The notes: generated by a model from the sequence alone, not told the origin. Shown: positions 1 through 9,648, counted from the first letter of the stretch. The stretch is DNA of 15,079 nucleotides from JBDSLU01 sp039916225 (GCA_039916225.1 JBDSLU010000091.1:1-15079); one strand, 5' to 3'. Numbers and translations: made by a program.

Positions 1-3000
1 ATCACTGTGACCGAGGCCGGATCGCCGAGCGCGCCCTGCGCCCAACGATCGAGCCGTGGCTCGGCGAGCGCCCGGGGCGTCGTCGTGATCCAGCCGCCGA
101 CGATCGCCGGCAGCGGATCGGCGATCAGGACGGCGACGCGATGTTCGATGGCGATCCCGGAGCGCGGTGTGCGCACCACATCGGGCTCGGGCGGCGCCGC
201 CTCGCCGGCGCCCAGGACGTCGAGCACCGCGGCCGCCCGCGCGGCGTTGCCCGCGGCCACCTGATGGACCGATTCGGCCAGCAGCAGATCGGCGACCGCA
301 TCGTGCGTCTCTTCGAGCTCGGCGATCGCCGCCAGCACCGCCGCCGCTTCGCCAGGCCGCGGCTTCACCCACACGTCGGGCGGCACGATGTAGCGCGTGT
401 CCGTTGGTCCATCGTCCAGTTTCTGGAGCACGACCGCGGCCGCCACGTCGAGCAACCGCAGCCCATCGACCACGTCCGATGCGGCGATGCTTTCCTCGAC
501 CGTCCCGCCCGGGTCGGAGAGCTTGCCGGCGCGCAACGGCGCCAGCGTGCGCAGGACGTAGATGAACCGATCGAGCTCGAGGGCGCCGCCCGATCGCTCG
601 TGCAGCCGCCGCTCGAGTCGATAGCCAAGCAGCGCCCCGAGCGATTGTCCGCGTCGCATGCCATCGAGCAGCGACACCGCGTCGCGGACCCGCGCGCTCG
701 AGAGATCGATGTCGAGCGCATCACTGTTCGGATCGCCCCGCCGGTGGGTCAGGCGTCCGCTGCGGAGGATGCCGGCCGTAACCGCATGGTTCAGGCCGGG
801 GGCGTGGATGTAGCCGCCGTCACCCGCCGCGCGCAGCACCGGGAGCTGATCGATCTGCCCCGCCGGGGCCGGCGCCTGCAACTCGATGTTCTCCAGCCAG
901 CCGTAGGCGCCGAGGAACAGGCCGCGCGCGCCGCCCGCGCGCAGATCGTGCAGGCGCCGCGATGCCGCCGAGGTCAGCCACGCGTCGAGCCGATGGGAGC
1001 AGCAGTCGAGTGTTTCGGCAAGCAGCAGCCGCCGCTCGTCGAGCGACTCGATCGCGGCGATGACCTCGAGCGCCGCGCGCACCGACGCCGACCATCGCGC
1101 CCGGTGGAAGACCTCGCCGACGACCTGCATGCCAATCGTTCCACTCAGCCGGGCCAGCGATGGCTGCGAGCCCGCCACCTGCTGCACGGTGGTGCCGGGG
1201 GCCAGCGACGGGAACGGGAAGCGGTCGGCGACCACGCGGGTGTCGAGTCGCCCCACCTGCTCCGCGACGTGCGCGGCGGCCTTCGTCACCACCGCCTCGT
1301 CGATCGCCTCACGCTCGAGCACGCTGTCGAGCGCGCGGACCAGCAGCTCGCGGTCGACCTCCGTCCGGGTGTTGACGATCGCCTCGCGCAAGACGCCGTG
1401 CATCTCGACCGGCGCTGCCGTGTCGCGAGCGTGGCGGTCGACCGCATCGGCGTGCGCGAGCAGCACCTGCAGCACGCTCTGATGCCGCATCGGCGGCGGG
1501 TTCGGGAGCAGCAGGCTCCTGATGAAGGCCGAATCGGACTCGTGGACCAGCGGCAGCGCGAGCGTGCGTGTCTTCGTGCCGAGCAGGTGCCGCTCGTCGA
1601 GCGCGTCGGCGCTCACGCCCGACAGGATGAGCAGCGCACGCGCCACCTGCGAGCCGCTGGTGTCGCTCAGGTCCGGCAGCGTCAGCGCGGCCACACCCTT
1701 GACCATCGGATCCGGCGACAGCGCGGTGCGGACGCGCAGCCCGCGCAGCACGGCGTCGGTGCCGAGAATCTCGGGTAGCGCGGTGTCGAGCGGCTGGTTC
1801 ATCACCGTCACCGCGTTGGGCTCCGCGTCGCGCCACATCCAGCGCACCTGCCGGTCGAGGAAGGGCACCAGCGAACTCTCGACGAACCCGCCGCGCAGCG
1901 GCCGCCACGACGCATCCGTCGCCACCACCGGCAGCAGACCGTACGGCTGGCGGCCGAACCGCAACACCGGCAGCGGACCGCGGCCGCGTACGTGATCGAC
2001 CCAGTGGTCGCGCACCGCGTCGAGCGACGGGCTGTCGAGCCGCTTGTCGCCGTTGGCGCGGCCGGCCGGCGTCAGGTGCTCGATGGCGTCGCCCCATGTG
2101 GTGGTCCAGAGCGCGGTGTTGAACGCCGCGGCACGCGGCTGCTCGCGACCGCCGCCTCCCGGCAGCGTGTCGAGCAGGCCTCGGTCGATGCCGAGCGCGG
2201 TCGCGACCACCGCGGCATTCGTTCCGGCCTCGGCAACCGGCGCGGAATCGAGCGCTGGCGGCCCGGGCGGCGTGCGGCGGCTCCACTCGGTGCGGACCGA
2301 GTCGGTGTTGTTGGTCGGGGTTCCCTGCGCGACGAACTCGGCGCCGTCGGTGAAGCGATGCGAGCGAATCAACCGCTCGAGGCGCGCGGCCCCGGCCAGC
2401 GGATCGAGCGCCGCCCGCACGCCGTAGACCAGCAGCCGCCGCACCGGCTGGCGCGGCGCCGGCAACGCCACGGTGATCGCCATGCCGAGCCGCTCGGCCT
2501 CGGCGTAGTCGACCAGCCAGCGCAGCGAGGCGTCGATCGGCGGCAGGTCCTGGCCATCGATCTGCAGGGCGGTGAACGCCTCGCGATCGGCGAGACCGAT
2601 CGGCAGATCGTCGGGGATGGGGCGGCCCTGCGCGGTGGCCGGCGCCGTGCCGTCCTGTTCGATGCGCACGAAGAAGCAGTCCGGCAGGGTGCGCGCCACC
2701 GCCTGTCGGGTGCGTCCGGCGTCGCGCGCCGCGGTCTCGGGAAAGTCGGGCTGTTCAGCGGGCCGCGCCGCGAGGTTGCGCGGCCGCAACGCCTCGGCAC
2801 TCCATGGCGCACGCCGTGCGCTCACGGCGGCGACAAGCGCGGTCCACGCCACCCCGGCATCGTCGCCGCGCCACACCGCGTGCCAGTAGGTGAGGCCAGC
2901 CTCGCGCTCCGTCTCGCTCAACCCTTCGTCGAGCGTGTCGGCGTGCAGCGTGTCGTGGAAGATCCGCACCCGCAGGCTGGCGCCGTCGGCTGTCGATCGA

Positions 3001-3062
3001 CACTCGATTCGCACCGGCAGCAGCAGCAACGGCACGTGGGCGGCCAGCTGGAAGTCGGCCAT
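1..3062 (-). CDS. Giant conserved protein of unknown function, operon gene 4 (C-terminus beyond window)
   Basis: The frame is open from an ATG at 3062 to the left edge with no stop, giving 1020 visible residues; I checked the frame codon by codon. Recognisable blocks are YWHAVWR (residues 59-65), IPDDLPIG near 160, WLVDYAEAERLGM (182-194), HRFTDGAEFVAQGTPTNNT (235-253), PLPVLRFGRQPYGLLPV (363-379), ESVHQVAAGN (930-939) and VVRTPRSG (962-969). From memory these blocks recur together in large uncharacterised bacterial proteins; I know of no assigned function. There is no signal peptide, membrane segment or catalytic motif that I can name. The start ATG shares its A with the TGA of the upstream gene (TGATG), with a purine-rich GAAGGCGG 7-14 bases before it, so translation is probably coupled. 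It could be a structural or scaffold protein of a large assembly; this is inference. The gene call is very secure, the role unknown. Confidence 0.9.
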   Translation of the reverse strand, partial: MADFQLAAHVPLLLLPVRIECRSTADGASLRVRIFHDTLHADTLDEGLSETEREAGLTYWHAVWRGDDAGVAWTALVAAVSARRAPWSAEALRPRNLAARPAEQPDFPETAARDAGRTRQAVARTLPDCFFVRIEQDGTAPATAQGRPIPDDLPIGLADREAFTALQIDGQDLPPIDASLRWLVDYAEAERLGMAITVALPAPRQPVRRLLVYGVRAALDPLAGAARLERLIRSHRFTDGAEFVAQGTPTNNTDSVRTEWSRRTPPGPPALDSAPVAEAGTNAAVVATALGIDRGLLDTLPGGGGREQPRAAAFNTALWTTTWGDAIEHLTPAGRANGDKRLDSPSLDAVRDHWVDHVRGRGPLPVLRFGRQPYGLLPVVATDASWRPLRGGFVESSLVPFLDRQVRWMWRDAEPNAVTVMNQPLDTALPEILGTDAVLRGLRVRTALSPDPMVKGVAALTLPDLSDTSGSQVARALLILSGVSADALDERHLLGTKTRTLALPLVHESDSAFIRSLLLPNPPPMRHQSVLQVLLAHADAVDRHARDTAAPVEMHGVLREAIVNTRTEVDRELLVRALDSVLEREAIDEAVVTKAAAHVAEQVGRLDTRVVADRFPFPSLAPGTTVQQVAGSQPSLARLSGTIGMQVVGEVFHRARWSASVRAALEVIAAIESLDERRLLLAETLDCCSHRLDAWLTSAASRRLHDLRAGGARGLFLGAYGWLENIELQAPAPAGQIDQLPVLRAAGDGGYIHAPGLNHAVTAGILRSGRLTHRRGDPNSDALDIDLSSARVRDAVSLLDGMRRGQSLGALLGYRLERRLHERSGGALELDRFIYVLRTLAPLRAGKLSDPGGTVEESIAASDVVDGLRLLDVAAAVVLQKLDDGPTDTRYIVPPDVWVKPRPGEAAAVLAAIAELEETHDAVADLLLAESVHQVAAGNAARAAAVLDVLGAGEAAPPEPDVVRTPRSGIAIEHRVAVLIADPLPAIVGGWITTTPRALAEPRLDRWAQGALGDPASVTV

Positions 3063-6000
3063 CAGCGCACCGCCTTCGCGACCATCGTCTTTGCGAGGAA
3101 CGCCGCTCGCGCCGGCAACTGGAACAGCAGATAGGCCACCTGGGCGCTCGACGCCCCCCAGCGCGACTGCTCGAACACCAGGTTGGTGTGGTGCGTCGCG
3201 TCGAGGAAGGCGCCCGGCTTCCCGACGCCGAAGTCGTCCCAGATCAAACTGTCGCGCGACCGCGGCTCGGCGCGCGAGGCATCGAGCCCGAAGCGTGGCT
3301 CGGTCGGATTCTCCGACAACGTGAACCACCAGCGCTCACCCGGCGTGTCGATGCGCGCCCGGGTCATCGCGAAACCGACCAGCAACACGTTCGGCGGCAG
3401 GAACACATGGAACAACGTCTCGATCGGCGAGTCGGCCTCGAAGCCCGGAATGCCGTGCGCGTCGACCTCGGCTTGCCGTGCGGCGTGCGCGACGACGCCC
3501 GGGTAGCGACGAATGAGATCGCCGCGCACCAGGAACACGAGCTGGCCATCGAGCCTGGGATCGACGTGCGTGCCGATCGCGCCGGTACGCCACGCGGGCT
3601 CGTGCATGTCGGCGGTCAATTCGCGTCTGGTAGTCCAGAATGACGAAAAGTATGTGCCGCGCTGATCGGTCGGGAACTCGCGCCACAACAGCTCGCGCCC
3701 CATCTCGTGATTGAGCCCGACCAGGTAGGCCTCGATGAAGCGGTTGTTGGTCTGCAGCAGCGTCGCCATGTCCGGCTTCTCGATGGCCCCGAGGCCGGGC
3801 ACCATCCACTCGCGATCGTAGCGGTGCAGCGGCTCGTACATCGGGTAAGCAAAGCGCGGATGCGCCATCACCGGTTCGATGCGCCGATCGTCGAACCAGC
3901 TGGCGGGCAGCCACGACGGCAGGCGTCCGGCCCCGCGCGTCAGGCGAGCAGCGACACGCGCCGGCACGGTGGTCGCCGGATTGAGCTTGCGAACGAGGCC
4001 GAGGGCCGGGGCGTCGATGCGCGCGCGCGCCGGATCGAGGAAGCGATCGTCGGTCACCGCTTTCACGCCGATGGCCATCAGCGCGGTGAGCGCCGTGCTC
4101 CGCGGCATCCGCAGGCTCGGCTCGAGCTGCTGGCGCAGCTGCGCGGCGGCGCGCTCGAAGTCGGCGCGCGGCGGCTCGACCTGGTGCTGCCGCACGAACG
4201 TCTCCGCACGACCGGCAAGGGCCATCAGCGTGTCACGGTTGACCACGACACGGGTCCGATCCTCGGCCTCGCCGATCGGGTCGAGCCGCAGCCGCTTTGC
4301 CGCATCGCGCGACACCGCGAACTCAGTGACGCCGGCGCTGCCCGCGACCTCGATCAGCGTGCGCAACAGCGCCGCATGAGCGGCCCCGGTGATCGCCGAT
4401 TCCGGATCGCGCTCCATCTCGCGTTCGGCCGGCGCGGTCGCCATCAGCCGGGTGAGCAGCGCATCGACCACCGCGCGTTCCAACCTCAGCACGCGCGGGC
4501 CCTGGCTGCTCGACAGCTCGTCGCGGGTGAGGCGGTCCGAGACGGTGGGCTTCGCCAGCTGCTCGCGCCAGTTGGCGATCAGCGATTCCCGGTTCGCGCC
4601 GGGAGCGAGTCGCGCCGCCATCGCGTCGGTGATGCGCTCCGCCGCGCGATCGCTGACGCCGCGGATGCCGTCGGGCGTGCGGTAGCCGAGGACCCAGCTG
4701 GTGGTCAGCTGATCGGTGCGCACGGTCAGCGCATCGACCGACGCCGCCCGCTGCGCGAGCGAGCGCACCGCCGCGGTGACAATCGGGCCACGCACCCGCA
4801 CCATCCGCCTGAACGCGCCGGTCGTCACCGTCGGCGGCAGGCTCGAGGCGGCAATGGACGCCCAGACGCTGCGCTGCGGCGTGTCGATCAGCTTGGCGTG
4901 CACGCGCTCGCTCGTCGCCACCACCATCGCCTCGGTGAAGCGCGACAGGTGTCGCCGGTGCAGCGACGTGCCGACCCGCGCCGCCAGTTGCGCCAGGCGC
5001 AGCGCGCGATTCGCCGCCTCGATCCCGATCACCTGGTTCCACGCCGACAGCATCAGATCTTCCTGATCCATCTGCACCACTCTGGTGCCGAGCCCGGCCG
5101 CGATGCGATGGCGCGGATCGGCGTTCAGCTCGCGGAACCACGCCGGCTGCGCCGCGGCCGCCGGCGGGTCGGTCTCAAGGCGCGGCTGTTTCGCGTGCGT
5201 GCCGCCATAGAGCGGCGGCCCGACGAGCGGCGGACCGGGATCGGGCGCGTGCCCCTGCCGGTCGGCGCGATTGAGGGTGTCGGTCAGCGTCTCGGTGACG
5301 ACGGCGTCCCAGAGCTGCTGCGCCTCGGTCGGCCAGTGTTCCTCCGGGGAATTCTCGGGCAGCTGCGGCGACACCACCGGTCCCGTCACCACCATCTCGG
5401 CGCCGGGATCGTCGGCCGCGAGGGCGAGCCCGGGCCACGGGCGCGTGGCGTCGACGCGGCGGCGTCCGACGCCAGGCGGCGCGATCGCAGGCAGCAGCTT
5501 GCGCGCGAGGCTCTCGAAGTTGCCTTCCTCGCCGGTCGCAAAGCTCCACGAGAAGTAGACCGGCAGCGCCACCATGTCGAGCGGATCGCCGCCGGCGAAG
5601 TTGTCCTTCGTGCCCCACGCCGGGGCGAGCGTTGTCGCGGGCGTCAGGCCGAGCCCGGTCTGGGCGCCGGCGAGGAACGTGGGCACGACGCACGCGATGT
5701 AGTCGGCGCGATCGTCCAGCCGGCGCGGACAGATCAGCCGACTGAGATTGTGCGCGGCGTTGGTCTCGCCGAGCCGTGCCTCGAGCGTCGGCGGCGCATC
5801 CCTGTCGGCGCCTTTCGCGCCCATCACCTGGGCGTGCGCCCACGCCCACGCGTCGCCGAGCGGTTGCAGCTGATCGCGGCGGATGCGCGCGCGCCGCACG
5901 GCGCCCCGCTGCTCACCCCATTCGAGATGCCGCCGTTCGACGACGACCAGCGTGATCCAGGGGACGAGCCGACCGTTGCCATCGGGACCAGCGGGCGTGA

Positions 6001-6388
6001 ACAGCCACGGCAGATCGGGCCGATCGAACTCGACGTGGACGAGATCGTCGACCTCGGCGTTTGCGACATCGGCTTTGGGAAAGGCGCGAATCACCTGGCG
6101 CGGATCGATCTCGGTGACGTCGGCCGGGCCGTAGACGTGCACCGTCATCTCGGCATCGAGTCCGCCGCGGTCGTCGATCACCGGCACCCGCATCTCAACC
6201 GTCGCCCGAGTCGGCAACCCCCAGTCGAACGGCGTGGTCAGCGCCGCCGCGATGCCCGAGCGGGCGTGCGGCATGAACACGTAGCGATCGAGCACCACCT
6301 GTTCGGGTGTGAGCGCCCGCTGCTGCTCGGTGATGATGTCGACGTTCTTGAACCTGTCGCCGGCAAGCGATCGCAGTGTGTCGGCCAT
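3062..6388 (-). CDS. Conserved 1108-residue protein of unknown function, operon gene 3
   Basis: Start chosen at the ATG at 6388, which overlaps the TGA of the DUF6603 gene by one base and has GGGGG 8 bases upstream; the frame stays open further upstream to 6682, but that stretch is read inside the DUF6603 gene and looks like shadow sequence. Blocks I recognise as conserved in uncharacterised large bacterial proteins are CVVPTFLAGAQTGLGL (233-248), LPVYFSWSFATGEEGNFESL (275-294), LNADPRHRIAAGLGTRVVQ (421-439), GLNHEMGRELLWREFPTDQR (891-910) followed by GTYF, LVFLVRGDLIRRYPG (950-964), ENPTEPRFGLD (1026-1036) and SAQVAYLLFQLP (1081-1092). No signal peptide, transmembrane segment, nucleotide-binding motif or metal site is obvious. 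The conserved NHEM and PTDQRGTYF blocks look like a tightly constrained fold, possibly an active site, but no enzyme family comes to mind. Its last base overlaps the start of the next gene. Confidence 0.92.
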   Translation of the reverse strand: MADTLRSLAGDRFKNVDIITEQQRALTPEQVVLDRYVFMPHARSGIAAALTTPFDWGLPTRATVEMRVPVIDDRGGLDAEMTVHVYGPADVTEIDPRQVIRAFPKADVANAEVDDLVHVEFDRPDLPWLFTPAGPDGNGRLVPWITLVVVERRHLEWGEQRGAVRRARIRRDQLQPLGDAWAWAHAQVMGAKGADRDAPPTLEARLGETNAAHNLSRLICPRRLDDRADYIACVVPTFLAGAQTGLGLTPATTLAPAWGTKDNFAGGDPLDMVALPVYFSWSFATGEEGNFESLARKLLPAIAPPGVGRRRVDATRPWPGLALAADDPGAEMVVTGPVVSPQLPENSPEEHWPTEAQQLWDAVVTETLTDTLNRADRQGHAPDPGPPLVGPPLYGGTHAKQPRLETDPPAAAAQPAWFRELNADPRHRIAAGLGTRVVQMDQEDLMLSAWNQVIGIEAANRALRLAQLAARVGTSLHRRHLSRFTEAMVVATSERVHAKLIDTPQRSVWASIAASSLPPTVTTGAFRRMVRVRGPIVTAAVRSLAQRAASVDALTVRTDQLTTSWVLGYRTPDGIRGVSDRAAERITDAMAARLAPGANRESLIANWREQLAKPTVSDRLTRDELSSSQGPRVLRLERAVVDALLTRLMATAPAEREMERDPESAITGAAHAALLRTLIEVAGSAGVTEFAVSRDAAKRLRLDPIGEAEDRTRVVVNRDTLMALAGRAETFVRQHQVEPPRADFERAAAQLRQQLEPSLRMPRSTALTALMAIGVKAVTDDRFLDPARARIDAPALGLVRKLNPATTVPARVAARLTRGAGRLPSWLPASWFDDRRIEPVMAHPRFAYPMYEPLHRYDREWMVPGLGAIEKPDMATLLQTNNRFIEAYLVGLNHEMGRELLWREFPTDQRGTYFSSFWTTRRELTADMHEPAWRTGAIGTHVDPRLDGQLVFLVRGDLIRRYPGVVAHAARQAEVDAHGIPGFEADSPIETLFHVFLPPNVLLVGFAMTRARIDTPGERWWFTLSENPTEPRFGLDASRAEPRSRDSLIWDDFGVGKPGAFLDATHHTNLVFEQSRWGASSAQVAYLLFQLPARAAFLAKTMVAKAVR

Positions 6389-9300
6389 CACGCTACCCCC
6401 AGCCGGGCCAGTTGTGTATCCGCCGCCAGCGGCTGCTCGGCGGCCCGGGTGTAGGTGGCGGAGGCCACGCCGACGGCGGCGGTGACCGTCACTTTCGAGA
6501 CGACCTCGACTTCGCCCGGGTGCGCCAGCACGATCGGATCGGGAGCGGTGGCGTAGCGCGTGCGCGCGCGCAGGTCGCTGCGCCCCGCGGACCCGGCGGC
6601 CAGCGTCGTGAACGGCGAGCTCGCAAACAGCACGTCGAGGAACGCCTTGCCGTGGACGCCCGCGGTCCCGCTGTCGTCGCACACGAAGGTCTCGTAGCGA
6701 AGATCGGCCTCACGGGCCGCGGTGAACGAGGCGGCGTCGCCGGGTGGCCGGATGCGCGCGCCGGCCGGCATCGGCTCGAAGCTCGGACGCGACAGCTTCT
6801 GGTCCTCGCTGAGATCGAGATAGGTACCAGCCGAGAACAGATCCGTGACTTCGCTGAGCGCACCGGCGGGCGCGCCGTTGACGAGCGGCACGCCGAAGTG
6901 CACGCGGCGCTGCCCTTCCGGCACCGGGTTGGCCCCCACGCGGACGATCACCGTTTCGAGCGGAATCGCGTGCTGGCGCACGTCGAACAGCCCCATCGGG
7001 TGCACGGTGACCTCGACATCGCTCGGCCGGGCCAGGGCCAGCCGCACCACGCGATCGGCGTCGGGTGGCACGAGCGCCTGCCAGGCCCCGGGGTTGTGGT
7101 GCAGCGCATCCCGCGCCAGCTGTCGCGGATCGGCCGGCGCCGGCGGCGGGTTGTCGGCATCGCCCCACGTGAAGGGACCGACGTCGATCGACACCGTGAT
7201 CCAGAACATCTCCACCTCGGCGTGCCCTTCGGCACGCCATGGCGCAGGACCGGACAGGTGCAGCTCGATGTGGATGCCGAGCAGCGTGGCGCCGAACACC
7301 CGCACGGTGAGGCCGGCGCCCAGAACGATCTCGAAGGCGAAGTGCGGCGCGAAGACAATCAGCGCATCGAACTCGAGATGACCGTTGATCTCGACGATGC
7401 CGAGGTCGGCGGCCATTTCGATGCGCGCGCCCAGTTGCACGCTGTTCGAGGTGATGGCGAAGTACGACTCCGCCCGCATCACCAGGATGGCCGGCGGCGA
7501 CAGGTCCATCGAGAGGCGCCGCATCCCGACGAGCTCGCGTGGCGGGTCGTAGTGCGGATGGAAGCCGCCGGCCGAAATCGCCACTTCGGGCGAACCGCCC
7601 CACCGCAGCAGCAGGCCGATGTCGCCGCCGACCGTGAAGCAGGCGATGCGCGATCCGTTCAGGCTGACGAGGATCAGCAGGTGGTCGGGCGTGATCTCGC
7701 CGTAGATCGTCGCCCGCAGATCGACGATCGGCAGCTGCGGCGCCGGCAGCGCGATGCGGACGCGCCCGATGATCACGATCTTCGGATCGGGCAGCGACAG
7801 GATCACGCCCAACTGCGCCGTCAGGAAGCTCACCGGCCGGCCCCAGCCGAGCTCGACCATCGGCCCGATGACGATCGACCCCTGTTCGATTGGGAAGATC
7901 TGTTCGAGCGTGGTCAGAATCGCCGGCGCGGCCGCGACCGGGTCGGCCGGGAACATGATGTGATCGAGCGCGCCGCTCGAGATGCCGCTGCGCAACGCGT
8001 CGGTGTCGAGCCGATGCTCGATGCCAATCACGCCGCCCACGGCGTTCAGGGTGAAGCCGAAGGTCAGATCGATCGGCGGGAGGAACTCGACCGACATCAC
8101 CACGACGAGCGCGAAGTTCGGGCTGAGGTCGAGCAACCCCACGGCCTTGACCTCGACCGGTCCGAGCCGCAACTGCAGCGCGCCGCCGTAGGCCCCGCTC
8201 GGTCGCAGCCCGAGAAAGCCGCCGCCCCGCACGATCGCCGCGTCGAGCACGAGACCGATGCCGGTGGGGGGCTTGAGCGAGACCGAGAGCGGCGAGTCGC
8301 CGCCGGACACCGCCGCCGGATCGATGCGGACGTGCAAGCCGGCGCCATCGACCGTCGCGGTGATGATGCCGCCGATGTCGGCAGTGATGGTGCTGCCGAT
8401 GTCGATGGTGTTGGCGAGACCGACCGGCAACTCCAGCGAGATCTCGCGCAGATCGAGCGGTCCGACCTTCGGGCGCGCCGGCAGCACCACGCGGGCGCCC
8501 GCGCCGCCGCCGAGCGTCAGGCCCCTCACGGTGTCGACCCCGAACGACACGTCGGCGTGCACCGACCCGCCGGCGCCGCCGATCAGGCTGGCGATCGGAC
8601 CGCCGCCGACACCCGCTTCGATGCCGGTGAGAGCAAGCGCCACGGAGAGGGGTGGGCTGCCGCCATCGAGCTGCAGCTGCGCGCGCAGCTCGGCGCGGTC
8701 GAACCCGAGCGTCAACGGCGCCGGCAGCAGCGTACGGCCCGGCGCGGCCAGAGTGTAGACCAGCGCGTTGCCGACGATGGTGAGGTTCGGTGCGACAGCC
8801 GGCAGGCCGAGTTGTTTCGCGAAGCCACCGGGAACGGCGGCCGCCCAATTGATGGATGAAGCGAGCAGCGCCGGCAGCGAGGCGCCGCCGCCAATCGTCA
8901 GCGTGGCGTCGCGAATCGCGCCCAGTGCGTGCCCGAGCTCGACGGCCGCGCCGGCGAAGTCGGCGGCCGCCATGCGCGGCGGGGTCAGGTCGAGCGCCGA
9001 TCGCGCCGCGGCGAGCTGCGCAGCAAGAGCACCGCCGACGTCGATGAATCCGACGCGCCCCGTGGCGAGGGCGAAGCTCGGGACATCGAACAGCGCCGCG
9101 TCGCGCAGCTCGGCGAGCCGCGCCTGCGCATAGTCCAGCACGACGCCCAGCAGCTCGTTGGCCAGCGAGGGATCGGGGTTTCGAGCCGCGAGCGCCGCCG
9201 CCTTCTGGCGAACCATCGGTTGCGGATCGGCAGCGGCCACGACCGTGACGGCGGCGGCGACCACCGGATCGAGCGGGACCGACAGGCCCCGGAACGCGAT

Positions 9301-9639
9301 CAGCCTGACACCGGCATCGGCGTCGGCGAGACAGCTCGTGGTCACTGACCTTGCCGCGGCGCCGATGCGCGAGGCGCCGAGCGCGGCAGCGGCGCGAACG
9401 CTCGGATCGGCGTGGCCAGCGGCGCTCGCGAGCACGGCGACCGTCTGTGGATCGACCGGCGACGATGCCGCAACCGTGGCGGCCAGCGACGCGGCGCGCG
9501 AGGCCACCGACACGTCGGCCTCTTCGACCATCGCCGAGAGCGCATCGAAGGCCTCGCCTCCGACGGCCAGCGCCGCGGCTCGATAATCGGGCTCCTCACT
9601 ATCGAGCAGCGCCAGCACATCGTCGCGAGACATCGGCAT
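6388..9639 (-). CDS. HEAT-repeat plus DUF6603-type beta-rich protein, operon gene 2
   Basis: A 1083-residue protein. Residues 1 to about 155 are alpha-helical repeats of HEAT type (DPSVRAAAALGASRIG, AGVRLIAFRGL, PMVRQKAAALAARNPD). A linker rich in Ala leads to a long Gly/Val-rich beta domain (about 240-830) whose blocks GGVIGIEHRLDTDALR (535-550), GPMVELGWG (592-600), GGFHPHYDPP (691-700) and SGPAPWRAEG (796-805) match what I remember of the DUF6603 family. A C-terminal part (about 860-1083) carries MGLFDVRQHAIPL (882-894) and YLDLSEDQKLSRPSFEP (940-956), which I also associate with that family. DUF6603 has no known biochemical function; the alternating beta strands suggest a repetitive beta structure. 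No signal peptide is seen. Two ATGs lie at 9639 and 9633; an AGGA nine bases before the first favours 9639. It begins 11 bp after the peptidase stop codon and ends in a TGATG overlap with gene 3. Confidence 0.92.
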   Translation of the reverse strand: MPMSRDDVLALLDSEEPDYRAAALAVGGEAFDALSAMVEEADVSVASRAASLAATVAASSPVDPQTVAVLASAAGHADPSVRAAAALGASRIGAAARSVTTSCLADADAGVRLIAFRGLSVPLDPVVAAAVTVVAAADPQPMVRQKAAALAARNPDPSLANELLGVVLDYAQARLAELRDAALFDVPSFALATGRVGFIDVGGALAAQLAAARSALDLTPPRMAAADFAGAAVELGHALGAIRDATLTIGGGASLPALLASSINWAAAVPGGFAKQLGLPAVAPNLTIVGNALVYTLAAPGRTLLPAPLTLGFDRAELRAQLQLDGGSPPLSVALALTGIEAGVGGGPIASLIGGAGGSVHADVSFGVDTVRGLTLGGGAGARVVLPARPKVGPLDLREISLELPVGLANTIDIGSTITADIGGIITATVDGAGLHVRIDPAAVSGGDSPLSVSLKPPTGIGLVLDAAIVRGGGFLGLRPSGAYGGALQLRLGPVEVKAVGLLDLSPNFALVVVMSVEFLPPIDLTFGFTLNAVGGVIGIEHRLDTDALRSGISSGALDHIMFPADPVAAAPAILTTLEQIFPIEQGSIVIGPMVELGWGRPVSFLTAQLGVILSLPDPKIVIIGRVRIALPAPQLPIVDLRATIYGEITPDHLLILVSLNGSRIACFTVGGDIGLLLRWGGSPEVAISAGGFHPHYDPPRELVGMRRLSMDLSPPAILVMRAESYFAITSNSVQLGARIEMAADLGIVEINGHLEFDALIVFAPHFAFEIVLGAGLTVRVFGATLLGIHIELHLSGPAPWRAEGHAEVEMFWITVSIDVGPFTWGDADNPPPAPADPRQLARDALHHNPGAWQALVPPDADRVVRLALARPSDVEVTVHPMGLFDVRQHAIPLETVIVRVGANPVPEGQRRVHFGVPLVNGAPAGALSEVTDLFSAGTYLDLSEDQKLSRPSFEPMPAGARIRPPGDAASFTAAREADLRYETFVCDDSGTAGVHGKAFLDVLFASSPFTTLAAGSAGRSDLRARTRYATAPDPIVLAHPGEVEVVSKVTVTAAVGVASATYTRAAEQPLAADTQLARLGVA

Positions 9640-9648
9640 GGCGGCGAT

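Noticed and set aside
1309..2286. 325-codon minus-strand frame and other minus-strand frames within 1-3003
   Set aside because: These are out of frame with the gene that starts at 3062 and is open to the window edge; only that frame gives conserved-looking blocks.
3707..6454. 915-codon open frame on the plus strand, and similar long plus-strand frames at 141-1778, 1992-3134, 6376-8859 and 10062-11696
   Set aside because: They lie exactly opposite the real genes, are rich in Arg, Gly, His and Asp with no recognisable motifs, and arise because GC-rich third positions remove stop codons on the opposite strand.
6389..6682. Upstream extension of the 1108-residue gene
   Set aside because: The extra 98 residues overlap the end of the DUF6603-type gene, are low-complexity Arg/Gly-rich, and the TGATG overlap gives a better start.
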